64,000 nucleotides of DNA from Sphingobium sp. EM0848. GTDB lineage: Bacteria > Pseudomonadota > Alphaproteobacteria > Sphingomonadales > Sphingomonadaceae. The stretch covers positions 3,119,501-3,183,500 of the forward strand of contig NZ_JABXWB010000001.1 in the NCBI RefSeq assembly GCF_013375555.1, given 5' to 3'. The notes below the pieces were generated by a model. The model had not been told where the DNA came from, did not search any database, and saw only the letters and a list, made by a program, of their open reading frames with translations. Made by a program: the position numbers and the translations under genes. This document shows, in pieces, positions 18,831 through 27,053 of this stretch. Numbering within the stretch: position 1 is the stretch's first letter; the number at the start of each line of letters is the position of its first letter.

Positions 18831-19212
18831 AGCCCGCAATTTCAATGGCTTCCAGTTCCGGCCTGTCGGCGGCGGCCAGATGCAGCGTTTGGGTGATGCT
18901 GCATGCGCGGAAGGGCTTGGTGATGACGCCCAGCGCTGCTTCGGACGCATCGCCGATCTGGGCGGGGTTGGCGGTCACATAGATGACCCGCACGCCATAT
19001 TGGCTCGCCAGCTCAACGCCGATGCCGGGGCCGGTAGGCCCGTCGCGCAGATTGAGGTCCACAAGGGCGATATCGCAATCGCACGCGGCATCGAGCGCCG
19101 CCTGACGATCAGCCGCGATGGCGCTGACCGTATAGCCAGCATCCTCGACGATATGCTCGATTTCCAGAGCGACGAAAATCTCGTCCTCGACGATCAGAAC
19201 TTTTTTGCTCAT
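18769..19212 (-). CDS. Single-domain response regulator
   Basis: This 147-residue CheY-like receiver has the acidic pocket VEDE, the phospho-acceptor aspartate in ALVDLNLRDG, a threonine in YVTANP and the switch lysine in ITKPF. There is no output domain. It faces the HWE kinase tail to tail and the two overlap by 62 bases, which suggests they are functional partners, as is common for HWE kinases and stand-alone receivers. That pairing is inferred from position only. Confidence 0.9.
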   Translation of the reverse strand: MSKKVLIVEDEIFVALEIEHIVEDAGYTVSAIAADRQAALDAACDCDIALVDLNLRDGPTGPGIGVELASQYGVRVIYVTANPAQIGDASEAALGVITKPFRACSITQTLHLAAADRPELEAIEIAGFTPFLPASGSWMQLESRGRG

Positions 19213-19299
19213 CCCTACGCCTACGCAACTGGAGGCGATAAATGCATCACGGGGGCCATGGTTCCCGCAACTGCGAAAAAATTCCCGCCTTATGGTTGG

Positions 19300-19530
19300 C
19301 TATTGCGGGTCTGCGTCCGCCACGCTGGTCCACAGCGTTTCGAACTTGGTGCCCCGCATCAACAGAACCGAAGCCGGATAGCCAGCCTCACTGGCCTTTT
19401 GCGCCGTGCCGGTTGCGCTTTCCACGGCGGTCTCGCGCGTCGGGAAGGGGCCGTAATAGCGGTTGTCGAGATTGATCTTCCACACGCCCTCATGTTCCAG
19501 GACGATGTAGCGGGCATGGGGCAGCGCCAT
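19300..19530 (-). CDS. Small hypothetical protein (DUF2188-like)
   Basis: This 76-residue soluble protein contains GVWKINLDNRYYGPFPTRETAVESA, which resembles the short beta-beta-alpha fold of small proteins such as DUF2188. It starts five bases after the stop of the glycosylase gene on the same strand, so the two are probably co-transcribed. No function can be assigned. Confidence 0.6.
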   Translation of the reverse strand: MALPHARYIVLEHEGVWKINLDNRYYGPFPTRETAVESATGTAQKASEAGYPASVLLMRGTKFETLWTSVADADPQ

Positions 19531-19535
19531 ATCGG

Positions 19536-20153
19536 TTACAGAACCTCCGTATTATAATGATGCCAGGCCATGATCGCTGCCGCGCCGCGATAGGGGCGCC
19601 AGCGTTCCGCCAGTTCGCGCGTCAGCTTTTCGCTCGGCCGTTCGGAAAGGCCCAATATTCGGCCGATCTCGATCTGCACGGCAAGGTCGCCGGCGGGCCA
19701 GATGTCCGGGCGCCCCTCCGCGAACAGCAGATAGATTTCCGCCGACCAGCGTCCGATCCCCTTGACCTGCACGAGTTGGGCAATGGCTTCCTCATCATCG
19801 GCGGGCAGATTGTGCAGGTCGAGCGCGCCGCTCACCACCAGTTCGGCCAGGCTGCGGGCGTAACCCTGCTTCTGCCGCGACAGGCCGCATGCGCGCAGCG
19901 TATCGAAATTGCGCGCCATCAACGCTTGCGGCGCGCAGCCCTCGCCCAGTTCCGCCTCCAGCTTCCGCCACACCGCGGCGGCGGCGGCAACGCTCACCTG
20001 CTGGCCGACGATCGTGCGCAACAGGGTTTCATAGCCCGGTTCGCGGACTCGGGGGAGGGGATAGCCGACCCGGCCGATGGCGGCGGCGAAGGCAGGCTCC
20101 ACCAGGGCGATATTATCCAGGCTGGACCGCAATTGTTCCGCTGTAATGACCAT
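19536..20153 (-). CDS. DNA-3-methyladenine glycosylase II, AlkA-like
   Basis: This 205-residue protein belongs to the helix-hairpin-helix GPD superfamily. It has TIVGQQVSVAAA, the hairpin VKGIGRWSAE and the catalytic aspartate region DIWPAGDLAVQ. AlkA-type enzymes remove alkylated purines from DNA in base excision repair. The protein lacks the extra N-terminal domain of E. coli AlkA, matching the shorter bacterial form. The ATG at 20153 is divergent from the ferredoxin gene. Confidence 0.9.
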   Translation of the reverse strand: MVITAEQLRSSLDNIALVEPAFAAAIGRVGYPLPRVREPGYETLLRTIVGQQVSVAAAAAVWRKLEAELGEGCAPQALMARNFDTLRACGLSRQKQGYARSLAELVVSGALDLHNLPADDEEAIAQLVQVKGIGRWSAEIYLLFAEGRPDIWPAGDLAVQIEIGRILGLSERPSEKLTRELAERWRPYRGAAAIMAWHHYNTEVL

Positions 20154-20230
20154 TGAATCGCTGTCCGGCTCTTGATTTCCCGCTGGCCGTCCGTAATGAG
20201 CGGCGAGAAAAAATTTGAGGATCTGGGTAC

Positions 20231-20548
20231 ATGGCGAAACTGATTGTGGTCAACCGTTCGGGCGAAGAGAAGGCGGTTGAGGGCGATAACGGCCTGTCGG
20301 TGATGGAAATCATCCGCGACAACGGCTTTGACGAACTGCTTGCCCTGTGCGGCGGCTGCTGTTCCTGCGCGACCTGTCATGTCTATGTCGACCCCGCCTT
20401 CGCCGACAGCCTGCCGCCGGTCAGCGAAGATGAGAACGACCTGCTCGACAGCTCGGACCATCGCAACGAAACCAGCCGCCTGTCGTGCCAGCTGACCTTC
20501 AGCGATGCGCTGGACGGCCTGCGCATCACCATCGCGCCGGAAGATTGA
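20231..20548 (+). CDS. 2Fe-2S ferredoxin
   Basis: This 105-residue protein is of the adrenodoxin/Fdx type. Cysteine ligands lie in [17 protein letters not shown] (more cysteines than needed), and the last ligand is in RLSCQLTF. It would carry electrons to a cytochrome P450 or hydroxylase, or take part in iron-sulfur assembly; the sequence does not decide which. It is isolated, with no reductase gene beside it. Confidence 0.9.
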   Translation: MAKLIVVNRSGEEKAVEGDNGLSVMEIIRDNGFDELLALCGGCCSCATCHVYVDPAFADSLPPVSEDENDLLDSSDHRNETSRLSCQLTFSDALDGLRITIAPED

Positions 20549-20568
20549 TCCGCCTCGCCCGCGCCGCG

Positions 20569-21318
20569 TTACGGTTTGACCCGTAGCGTGGCGGCGGGCG
20601 CCTCATTGGTCAGCGGCGTCACTTTCCAAATGATCCGCTTGCCCTGCGGCGTGTCCTGTGCGCCGTCCTCCTGATTCTGGCTGACGATCTCAGCATTGGT
20701 GGTGAGGGTGAAGGTGCCGTCCAGCGCCTTGGCCGCGTCGTCGCTGCCGCTGCCGCCCATGGGGTTCTGGCTCTTGTCATAGCCGTTGGAATAGCCCGGC
20801 GCCTTGACCCGCACGCGGTCGTCCCCGCGCAATTCCACCGCGACGAAGGGCAGCACGATCTGCGCGTCGCTGTTGAACGGAAAGAGAAAGGCATGGGTCA
20901 GCTTGCCGCTGATCGCATAGTCGATCTCGAACCGATGATTGCCCATATAGCGGGCCGAACGGAACCCCTTCTCCTTGGCGAGGGCGGCGGCGATGCCCTG
21001 CATCTGCTGCTCGTCGCTCTTGCCCTCCTTGTTGTCGAACCGCTCCTCGGCCTTGCCCTGCTCCTTGGATTGCAAGGCCGTGTGCAGCCTGCTCGGTTGC
21101 TCTTTGGGCGGGGTGCCGTCGATTGGATCCTCGCTGGAGGGCGCCGGCCCCAGCCCCTTGCCTATATCGGACGCCAATATCTCGCCCTTATAGGTGAAGC
21201 TGAAGCTGCGGTCGGCGCGGATGTCCAGCGTCGAGTCAAACTTGCCCGGCGTCACCAGGCAAGCCGAGAGCAGCAGGCTGGCCGTCAGAACGGCGGCGGT
21301 GCGCAGAAAAGCGATCAC
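20569..21318 (-). CDS. Conserved hypothetical lipoprotein
   Basis: This 249-residue protein has a lipoprotein signal (AAVLTASLLLSAC, lipobox LSAC). A mainly beta mature part follows, with a charged stretch of Q, E and K (about residues 80-105). DIRADRSFSFTYKGEI near the start and TFTLTTNAEIVSQN near the end look like beta-sandwich strands. It lies 36 bases after rlmB on the same strand. I do not recognise the family. Confidence 0.75.
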   Translation of the reverse strand: MIAFLRTAAVLTASLLLSACLVTPGKFDSTLDIRADRSFSFTYKGEILASDIGKGLGPAPSSEDPIDGTPPKEQPSRLHTALQSKEQGKAEERFDNKEGKSDEQQMQGIAAALAKEKGFRSARYMGNHRFEIDYAISGKLTHAFLFPFNSDAQIVLPFVAVELRGDDRVRVKAPGYSNGYDKSQNPMGGSGSDDAAKALDGTFTLTTNAEIVSQNQEDGAQDTPQGKRIIWKVTPLTNEAPAATLRVKP

Positions 21319-21354
21319 AAGCGACCCTCCCCCTGTATTCGTGCCCCCATGCGC

Positions 21355-22107
21355 TTACCGGCTGGCGGCCGCGTAAAGGGCGATTGCCGCGGCATTGGAA
21401 ACGTTGAGGCTTTCCATGCGCGGGCTGATCGGCAGTTTAGCCAAAATGTCGCAATGCGCCATGCTGTTGTGGCGCAGGCCTTCGCCCTCGGCGCCCAGCA
21501 CCAGCGCGACCCGCGATGTGCCGATGGCCTCGCCCAGCGTCGTGTCGGCCTCGCCATCCAGACCGATGCGCCAATAGCCGGCTTCGGCAATCTCATCGAG
21601 CGCGCGGGCAAGGTTCACGACCCGGACCCAGGGTATGATTTCCAGAGCGCCCGAAGCGGCCCGCGCCAACACCCCTGATTCGGGCGGCGCATGGCGGTCC
21701 TGCGTCACGATGCAGAGCGCGTCGAAGGCCGCGGCCGACCGCAGGATCGCGCCGACATTGTGCGGGTCCGTTACCTGATCCAACACCAGCACGGGGCGCC
21801 CATAACCCGGTCCGTCGTCCTGTCCGGCCTCCAGCGCGTCGCCCAGCCAGACATCGTCCAGCGGCTCGACCTCGGCCACGATGCCCTGATGCGGTGCGTC
21901 CGACGGCACCATACGCCCCAGATCGGCGCCATCGGAATAGACGATGGGCAGGACCGTGGGCAGATCGAGCGCATTCAGCGCCTCTCGCGTCCCCCAGATC
22001 TTGCGCACCACCCGGTTCGGATTGGCGAGCGCGGCGATGACGGCATGCCGTCCATAGAAGCGGGGAAAGGTCCCTTTGGCCTTTCCAGTGCGATTTCCTC
22101 TTTTCAT
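21355..22107 (-). CDS. rlmB: 23S rRNA (guanosine-2'-O-)-methyltransferase RlmB-like
   Basis: This 250-residue SpoU/TrmH-family enzyme has an N-terminal L30e-like substrate-binding domain (FYGRHAVIAALANP) and a C-terminal knotted SPOUT domain. The conserved motifs are visible: DPHNVGAILRSAAAF, VALVLGAEGEGLR and SLNVSNAAAIALYAA. RlmB methylates G2251 of 23S rRNA. Other TrmH-family members look similar, but the L30e domain favours RlmB. The basic N-terminus GNRTGKAKG is usual. Confidence 0.88.
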   Translation of the reverse strand: MKRGNRTGKAKGTFPRFYGRHAVIAALANPNRVVRKIWGTREALNALDLPTVLPIVYSDGADLGRMVPSDAPHQGIVAEVEPLDDVWLGDALEAGQDDGPGYGRPVLVLDQVTDPHNVGAILRSAAAFDALCIVTQDRHAPPESGVLARAASGALEIIPWVRVVNLARALDEIAEAGYWRIGLDGEADTTLGEAIGTSRVALVLGAEGEGLRHNSMAHCDILAKLPISPRMESLNVSNAAAIALYAAASR

Positions 22108-22206
22108 GTGTCGCTCTTTTCACATTGAGCCATTGACAGGCAAGTCTCCTTTCGCCATTGAGCGCCCTCCAGCCGATCGGGGCTTCCCCGAAACGGTTAG
22201 GCGACT

Positions 22207-22293
22207 GGACAGGTGGCCGAGTGGTTAAAGGCAGCAGACTGTAAATCTGCCCGGGTTTCCCGTACGCTGGTTCGAATCCAGCCCTGTCCACCA
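22207..22293 (+). tRNA. tRNA-Tyr (anticodon GTA), CCA encoded
   Basis: The acceptor stem GGACAGG pairs with CCTGTCC, the D arm is GGCCGAGTGGTTAAAGGC, and the anticodon arm reads CAGACTGTAAATCTG with anticodon GTA. A long variable arm and the T arm GCTGGTTCGAATCCAGC follow. The long variable arm fits a class II tRNA-Tyr. The discriminator A and CCA are encoded. A TTGACA hexamer lies at 22133-22138 without a convincing -10 element. Confidence 0.96.
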
Positions 22294-22410
22294 TCGCTCC
22301 TTTGGGTGCGCTCGGCACAGAGTGCGCAAGGGGTAGCGTAAAGAGCTATGCTCCCAATTTTCCATTATCTTCTCGAAGAGAGAAAGCCGTACAATCGGCA
22401 TCATAATATG

Positions 22411-22440
22411 GGCGGAAAGGCGAATCTTCCCGCCGATTTT
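22411..22440 (+). terminator. Probable terminator after tRNA-Tyr
   Basis: GGCGGAAAG and CTTCCCGCC form a 9-base stem with one mismatch around GCGAAT, followed by GATTTT. It lies about 120 bases after tRNA-Tyr and before the convergent ugd stop. It may end tRNA transcription. Confidence 0.4.
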
Positions 22441-22495
22441 CAGTGCAATGTCTTTTGGAGCGGGCGCAGCCTTCGGTCGTGCCCGTCCGGTGCCT

Positions 22496-23797
22496 CTAGC
22501 GGCCGACGGCCTGATAGGTGAAACCGGCCTCTTCGATCAGCTTGCGGGGATAGATGTTACGCAGGTCGACGATGATCGGCTTGTTGAGCAGCGTCTTCAC
22601 CCGGTTGAGGTCAAGCGCGCGGAATTGATCCCATTCCGTCACGATGGCCAGCGCGTCCGCGCCTTCCATCGCGCCATAGGCGTCGGTGCAGTAGGTGACA
22701 TTTTCCAGAACCTTCCGCGCTTGCTCAACCCCTTCAGGGTCATAGGCACGGATGACCGCGCCGGCATCCTGCAAGGCCTGGATGATGGCAATGGACGGGC
22801 TGTCGCGCATGTCGTCGGTGTTGGGCTTGAAGGTCAGGCCGAGGATCGCGATGGTCTTGCCACGCACGTCGCCGCCGCAGGCCGCGATCACCTTGCGCCC
22901 CATGGCGCGCTTGCGGTTGTCGTTGACTGCGACCACCGCCTCGACGATCCGTTGCGGCGCCTCATAGTCCTGTGCGGTCTTGAGCAGGGCCAGCGTGTCC
23001 TTGGGGAAGCAGCTGCCGCCATAGCCGGGACCGGCGTGGAGGAATTTGGAGCCAATGCGATTGTCGAGGCCGATGCCGCGCGCCACGTCCTGAACATCAG
23101 CGCCGACCTTTTCGCACAGGTCCGCAATTTCGTTGATGAAGGTGATCTTCGTGGCGAGGAAGGCGTTGCCCGCATATTTGGTGAGTTCCGCGCCGCGGCG
23201 GCTCATTTCGATGATCGGCGAACGGCCCAGCGCCAGCGGACGGTAGATGGCCCGCATCACCTCCAGCGCCCGCGGATCGTCGCCGCCGATGACGACGCGG
23301 TCGGGCCGCTTGAAATCATCGATCGCCGCGCCTTCGCGCAGGAATTCAGGGTTGGACACCACGGCGTAATCCGCGTCGGGATTGGTGGCACGGATGATTC
23401 GGTCCACCTCGTCGCCGGTGCCGACCGGCACGGTCGATTTGTCGACGATCACCGTGAAGCCGTCGATGGCCGCCGCGATCTCCTGTGCGGCGGCATAGAC
23501 ATAGTTGAGGTCGGCATGGCCATCGCCCCGGCGCGACGGGGTGCCCACGGCGATGAATACCGCATCGGCACCCGCCACGCCCCCGGTGACGTCCGTGGTA
23601 AAGCTCAGGCGCCCGGCGGCGACATTGTCCGCCACCAGCCGGTCGAGGCCGGGTTCGTAAATCGGCATGACGCCCGCCTCGATCTTCTCGATCTTCGAGG
23701 AGTCCTTGTCGACGCAGACGACATCATGACCGAAGTCCGCGAAGCAGGCCCCGGAAACGAGGCCCACATAGCCTGTGCCGATCATCGTGATTTTCAT
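22496..23797 (-). CDS. ugd: UDP-glucose 6-dehydrogenase
   Basis: This 433-residue NAD-dependent enzyme oxidises UDP-glucose to UDP-glucuronic acid. The Rossmann motif GTGYVGLVSGACFADFGH opens the protein and the active-site cysteine lies in GPGYGGSCFPKDT. It starts 37 bases after galU ends on the same strand, so the pair would convert glucose-1-phosphate to UDP-GlcA. That sugar nucleotide would feed the GelK-like glucuronosyltransferase at 36 kb and the UDP-glucuronate decarboxylase at 49.5 kb. Confidence 0.96.
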   Translation of the reverse strand: MKITMIGTGYVGLVSGACFADFGHDVVCVDKDSSKIEKIEAGVMPIYEPGLDRLVADNVAAGRLSFTTDVTGGVAGADAVFIAVGTPSRRGDGHADLNYVYAAAQEIAAAIDGFTVIVDKSTVPVGTGDEVDRIIRATNPDADYAVVSNPEFLREGAAIDDFKRPDRVVIGGDDPRALEVMRAIYRPLALGRSPIIEMSRRGAELTKYAGNAFLATKITFINEIADLCEKVGADVQDVARGIGLDNRIGSKFLHAGPGYGGSCFPKDTLALLKTAQDYEAPQRIVEAVVAVNDNRKRAMGRKVIAACGGDVRGKTIAILGLTFKPNTDDMRDSPSIAIIQALQDAGAVIRAYDPEGVEQARKVLENVTYCTDAYGAMEGADALAIVTEWDQFRALDLNRVKTLLNKPIIVDLRNIYPRKLIEEAGFTYQAVGR

Positions 23798-23834
23798 GGC
23801 AAGCTGCCCTTTTGCAGAATGGAAGGGAGGGGGG

Positions 23835-24722
23835 TCAGGTGGCGGGCGAAGCCGCCAGCAGTTTTTCGGCGATCACGCGCATCTCCGTCGCCATGTCCGG
23901 GCGTTCGAGTGCCAGCGCCAGATTGGCTTCGACATAGCCGATCTTCGATCCGCAATCGAAGCGCTGGCCGGTGAAGGTCAGCCCGTGAAATGGTCCATGT
24001 CCGATCATCGCGGCCATGGCGTCGGTCAACTGGATTTCGCCGCCGGCTCCCTTTTCCTGCCGTTCCAATATCGTCATCACTTCTGGTCGCAGGATATAGC
24101 GGCCGGGCAGGATCAGGTTGCTGGGCGCGGTGCCGGGCGCGGGCTTTTCGACCAGCCCCTTCACCTCCGTCAGCGCGCCGTTGCGGGCGCCCGGATCGAT
24201 CACGCCATAGCTGGACGTCTGTTCCATCGGGACTTCCAGCGCGCAGATCAGATTGCCGCCGATATGTTGGTAAGCGTCGACCATCTGCTTCATGCAGCCG
24301 GGCGATCCATGCATGAATTCGTCGGGCAGAATGATCGCGAAAGGCTCATCGCCTATCACGTCGCGGGCGCACCAGATGGCATGGCCCAGGCCCAGCGGTT
24401 CCTGCTGCCGGATGAAAATGGCGTTGCCCGGCGACAGGCGGGTTCCTTCCAGCGCGGACAGATCCTTGCCGCGCGCTTTTTGTGTTGCTTCCAACTCGTA
24501 GGCGACGTCGAAATGATCCTCGATGGCGTTCTTGCCGCGCCCGGTGATGAAGATCATGGTCTCGATGCCGGCTTCCAGCGCTTCATCGACCGCATATTGG
24601 ATCAGCGGCCGGTCGACCACCGGCAGCAATTCCTTCGGCACGGCTTTGGTTGCCGGCAGGAATCGGGTGCCCAGGCCTGCAACGGGAAACACGGCCTTAC
24701 GAACAACTTTGCCCCTCATCAT
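23835..24722 (-). CDS. galU: UTP-glucose-1-phosphate uridylyltransferase
   Basis: This 295-residue enzyme makes UDP-glucose from UTP and glucose-1-phosphate. The nucleotidyltransferase signature AGLGTRFLPATKAVPKE is at about residues 16-32, with the family motif LPVVDRPLIQYAVDEA. AGGGG lies four bases upstream of the first of two adjacent ATGs (24722 and 24719). It is the first gene of a galU-ugd pair on the minus strand, divergent from a PilZ gene. Confidence 0.96.
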   Translation of the reverse strand: MMRGKVVRKAVFPVAGLGTRFLPATKAVPKELLPVVDRPLIQYAVDEALEAGIETMIFITGRGKNAIEDHFDVAYELEATQKARGKDLSALEGTRLSPGNAIFIRQQEPLGLGHAIWCARDVIGDEPFAIILPDEFMHGSPGCMKQMVDAYQHIGGNLICALEVPMEQTSSYGVIDPGARNGALTEVKGLVEKPAPGTAPSNLILPGRYILRPEVMTILERQEKGAGGEIQLTDAMAAMIGHGPFHGLTFTGQRFDCGSKIGYVEANLALALERPDMATEMRVIAEKLLAASPAT

Positions 24723-25018
24723 GAAACCCCTGTTTACAGACCCGTGGTGCGGCCCGACAATGAATCGCGTTTATCAGATCGATATTTTGCATCGCAGCAT
24801 GTCGACGGACGCGTCAAGCCAATCATGATTTATCCATGATTGGTGAACGCTGTTCCGGATGTTCCAACATATTCGGCCTATGCTTCATTTCCTATTGGCA
24901 ATGCTGTTCGCCCGATCATCATTTACAGCAAATTAACGCCAAGCTGGGATGGAGGCAGCATCAGCCCGGCCGTTCAAATCAATGGCACTGGCGGATGAAG
25001 CGTGCCAGTGGAGAAACG
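24723..25018. other. Divergent intergenic region galU / PilZ
   Basis: About 296 bases with lower GC than the flanking genes. It must hold the promoters of galU-ugd (left) and the PilZ gene (right). I see no ORF worth reporting, no clear hexamer pair and no strong hairpin. Confidence 0.4.
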
Positions 25019-25528
25019 ATGAAATCGCCCTATGTCATCCCCATGCAACGCCTTCAGCGGAAGTTTGATCGCCATCCCCTGAACCGTGCATCCACGCTTC
25101 GGTCCGATGACGGCAAGCCCGTCGATGTGCTGTTGGAAAACATGTCGCTGACGGGGTTCAAGATTTCCACGTCCGCCGATCTGGCTATCGGAGAAGCGGT
25201 CATCATCGGTCTTGCGGGGGTCGGCGTTCGCTCGGCACGGGTGGTCTGGTCTGAAAATGGCCAGGCGGGCTGTGCCTTCGATCAGCCCTTGACCGCACTG
25301 GAACTGGAAGAGACTGAAAAGGCGCAAACGGTCATCACGGGCGCTTTCCGGTCCGAGGCAGGCGATGATGGCGCGGTGCCGGACATGCTGTTTGCGGGGA
25401 TGGCCACGCCCGTATCGCCGCGTCTGCGGTCCCGCTATCGGCTTGCCCTCATCATGTTCGCCACGGTTGCGAGCTGGGGTGTTTTCATAGCGGTGATGAT
25501 ATTCGGCAAGCGCATTCTGGGTTTTTGA
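25019..25528 (+). CDS. PilZ domain protein with C-terminal membrane helix
   Basis: This 169-residue protein has a PilZ-like N-terminal part ([18 protein letters not shown] ... [11 protein letters not shown]) and a single membrane helix at its C-terminus ([22 protein letters not shown]). I chose the ATG at 25019, with GGAG six bases upstream; the open frame before it is probably not coding. A tail-anchored cyclic di-GMP receptor beside EPS precursor genes suggests a role in EPS control, but the receptor role is inferred from the fold. Confidence 0.8.
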   Translation: MKSPYVIPMQRLQRKFDRHPLNRASTLRSDDGKPVDVLLENMSLTGFKISTSADLAIGEAVIIGLAGVGVRSARVVWSENGQAGCAFDQPLTALELEETEKAQTVITGAFRSEAGDDGAVPDMLFAGMATPVSPRLRSRYRLALIMFATVASWGVFIAVMIFGKRILGF

Positions 25529-25550
25529 GGCGCTTCTGCTTCCCCCGGCC

Positions 25551-25745
25551 TCATTTTTCCTTCCGCATTTTGAAAAATGTGCCGATGATGAATATCAGGC
25601 AGAACGGAATCCAGAAAATCGCAATCAAACGATCCGTCAGCGTAACGGAAACATGGGGGCGCGACAGATTCTGTCTGCGCCACATATGGTAAAGGCCGAT
25701 AATCCAGATCAGAAAAAGGGCGGTGCCCAAGAACAACATCATCAC
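25551..25745 (-). CDS. Small two-helix membrane protein
   Basis: This 64-residue protein consists of two hydrophobic segments (LFLGTALFLIWIIGLYHMW and LIAIFWIPFCLIFIIGTFF) joined by a polar loop and ending in RKEK. The start is probably the GTG at 25745; ATGs at 25742 and 25739 are alternatives. It is convergent with the PilZ gene. No family is recognised. Confidence 0.5.
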   Translation of the reverse strand: MMMLFLGTALFLIWIIGLYHMWRRQNLSRPHVSVTLTDRLIAIFWIPFCLIFIIGTFFKMRKEK

Positions 25746-25920
25746 TATATCATCGCCTCTACACTATGAACGGGCTATTAGTGCATCATTAGCTCTGGCG
25801 CCACCGTTCCATACGGACATATTGCACTGAAACGGGACAGGTTCCGGCCTATGCACCGGCGATGGGATATCCTGTTTCGGTTAATCAACCGTGGGACGTG
25901 CTGGCGTTTATTCAGGACAG

Positions 25921-25965
25921 TATAATCGCCAAGACGAAGTGAACCTGATCTTAAATTTGTATAAT
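25921..25965 (+). promoter_or_regulatory. Candidate promoter elements for galE
   Basis: Two perfect TATAAT hexamers occur at 25921-25926 and 25960-25965, 50-94 bases before the galE start. Neither has a convincing TTGACA partner at 16-18 bases, so they are candidates only. Confidence 0.3.
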
Positions 25966-26014
25966 TATTTGGCCTTATGCTGTGATAGCGCAGTCACGCA
26001 AAGCAGGGGTGAGA

Positions 26015-27019
26015 ATGAATTCGATGAAAACGGTGCTGGTTACAGGCGGGGCAGGTTATGTCGGCTCGCATTGCTGCAAGGCATTTGCTGCGGCGGGGTG
26101 GAAGGTCGTGACGCTCGACAATCTGTCCCGCGGATGGGCATCCGCCGTCAAATGGGGGCCTCTGGTCGAGGCGGACATTGCCGATCGGGGAGCGGTTGAG
26201 GCGGCCCTGCGCGAGTACAGGCCCGATGTCGTCGCGCATTTCGCGGCTTATGCCTATGTCGGTGAATCGGTGGCGCAGCCGGACATCTATTATCAGAACA
26301 ACAGCGCGGGGACTTTGGCGCTGCTTGAAGCGATGCGAGCCTGCGGGCAGCGGCGCATCCTGTTCTCCAGCACCTGCGCATCCTATGGTCATCCCGTCCG
26401 GCTGCCCATTGACGAGGCGCATCCGCAATCGCCGATCAATCCCTATGGCTGGTCGAAATTCATCATCGAGCGGATGCTGGAGGATTATGCGCGCGCCTAT
26501 GATTTCCATTCGATCGCGCTGCGTTATTTCAACGCGGCGGGGTGTGACCCGGACGGTGAGATCGGGGAACGGCATGAACCGGAAACCCATGCCATTCCGC
26601 TTGCCATAGCGGCGGGTATCGCCGGCGGCACCTTTAATGTGTTCGGCACCGATTTCGACACGCGCGATGGCAGCGCCATCCGCGACTATATCCATGTCTG
26701 CGATCTGGCCGATGCGCATGTGCTGGCGGCGGAGCGACTGCTGAGCGGGGAGAGTCAGGGCGCCGATATATTCAACCTCGGCACCGGTAACGGCACGAGC
26801 GTTCTGGAACTGGCTGCGGCGATCAACCGCGCGACGGGCGGCCAACTGCAACTGCTGCACGCTCCGCGACGGGAAGGCGATCCCGCGCAGCTCGTCGCAT
26901 CGGCGCAGAAGGCTCGTGACGTACTGGGATGGATACCGACCCGTTCCGACATCGATTTCATCGTCGATACCGCCTTGGCCTGGCAGTTGCGGCAAGCCGT
27001 TCCCAGCGCCGCCGCCTGA
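26015..27019 (+). CDS. galE: UDP-glucose 4-epimerase
   Basis: This 334-residue extended short-chain dehydrogenase interconverts UDP-glucose and UDP-galactose. The NAD-binding motif VTGGAGYVGSHC is near the N-terminus and the catalytic YxxxK is YGWSK. The substrate region RYFNAAGCDPDGEIGE is typical of GalE. I chose the ATG at 26015, preceded by AGGGGTGAG; an ATG at 26024 is also possible. It is convergent with the flippase gene. Confidence 0.93.
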   Translation: MNSMKTVLVTGGAGYVGSHCCKAFAAAGWKVVTLDNLSRGWASAVKWGPLVEADIADRGAVEAALREYRPDVVAHFAAYAYVGESVAQPDIYYQNNSAGTLALLEAMRACGQRRILFSSTCASYGHPVRLPIDEAHPQSPINPYGWSKFIIERMLEDYARAYDFHSIALRYFNAAGCDPDGEIGERHEPETHAIPLAIAAGIAGGTFNVFGTDFDTRDGSAIRDYIHVCDLADAHVLAAERLLSGESQGADIFNLGTGNGTSVLELAAAINRATGGQLQLLHAPRREGDPAQLVASAQKARDVLGWIPTRSDIDFIVDTALAWQLRQAVPSAAA

Positions 27020-27053
27020 GGAGGGGGCAGTGTGACGCTCTGCCGGCCTGGGC

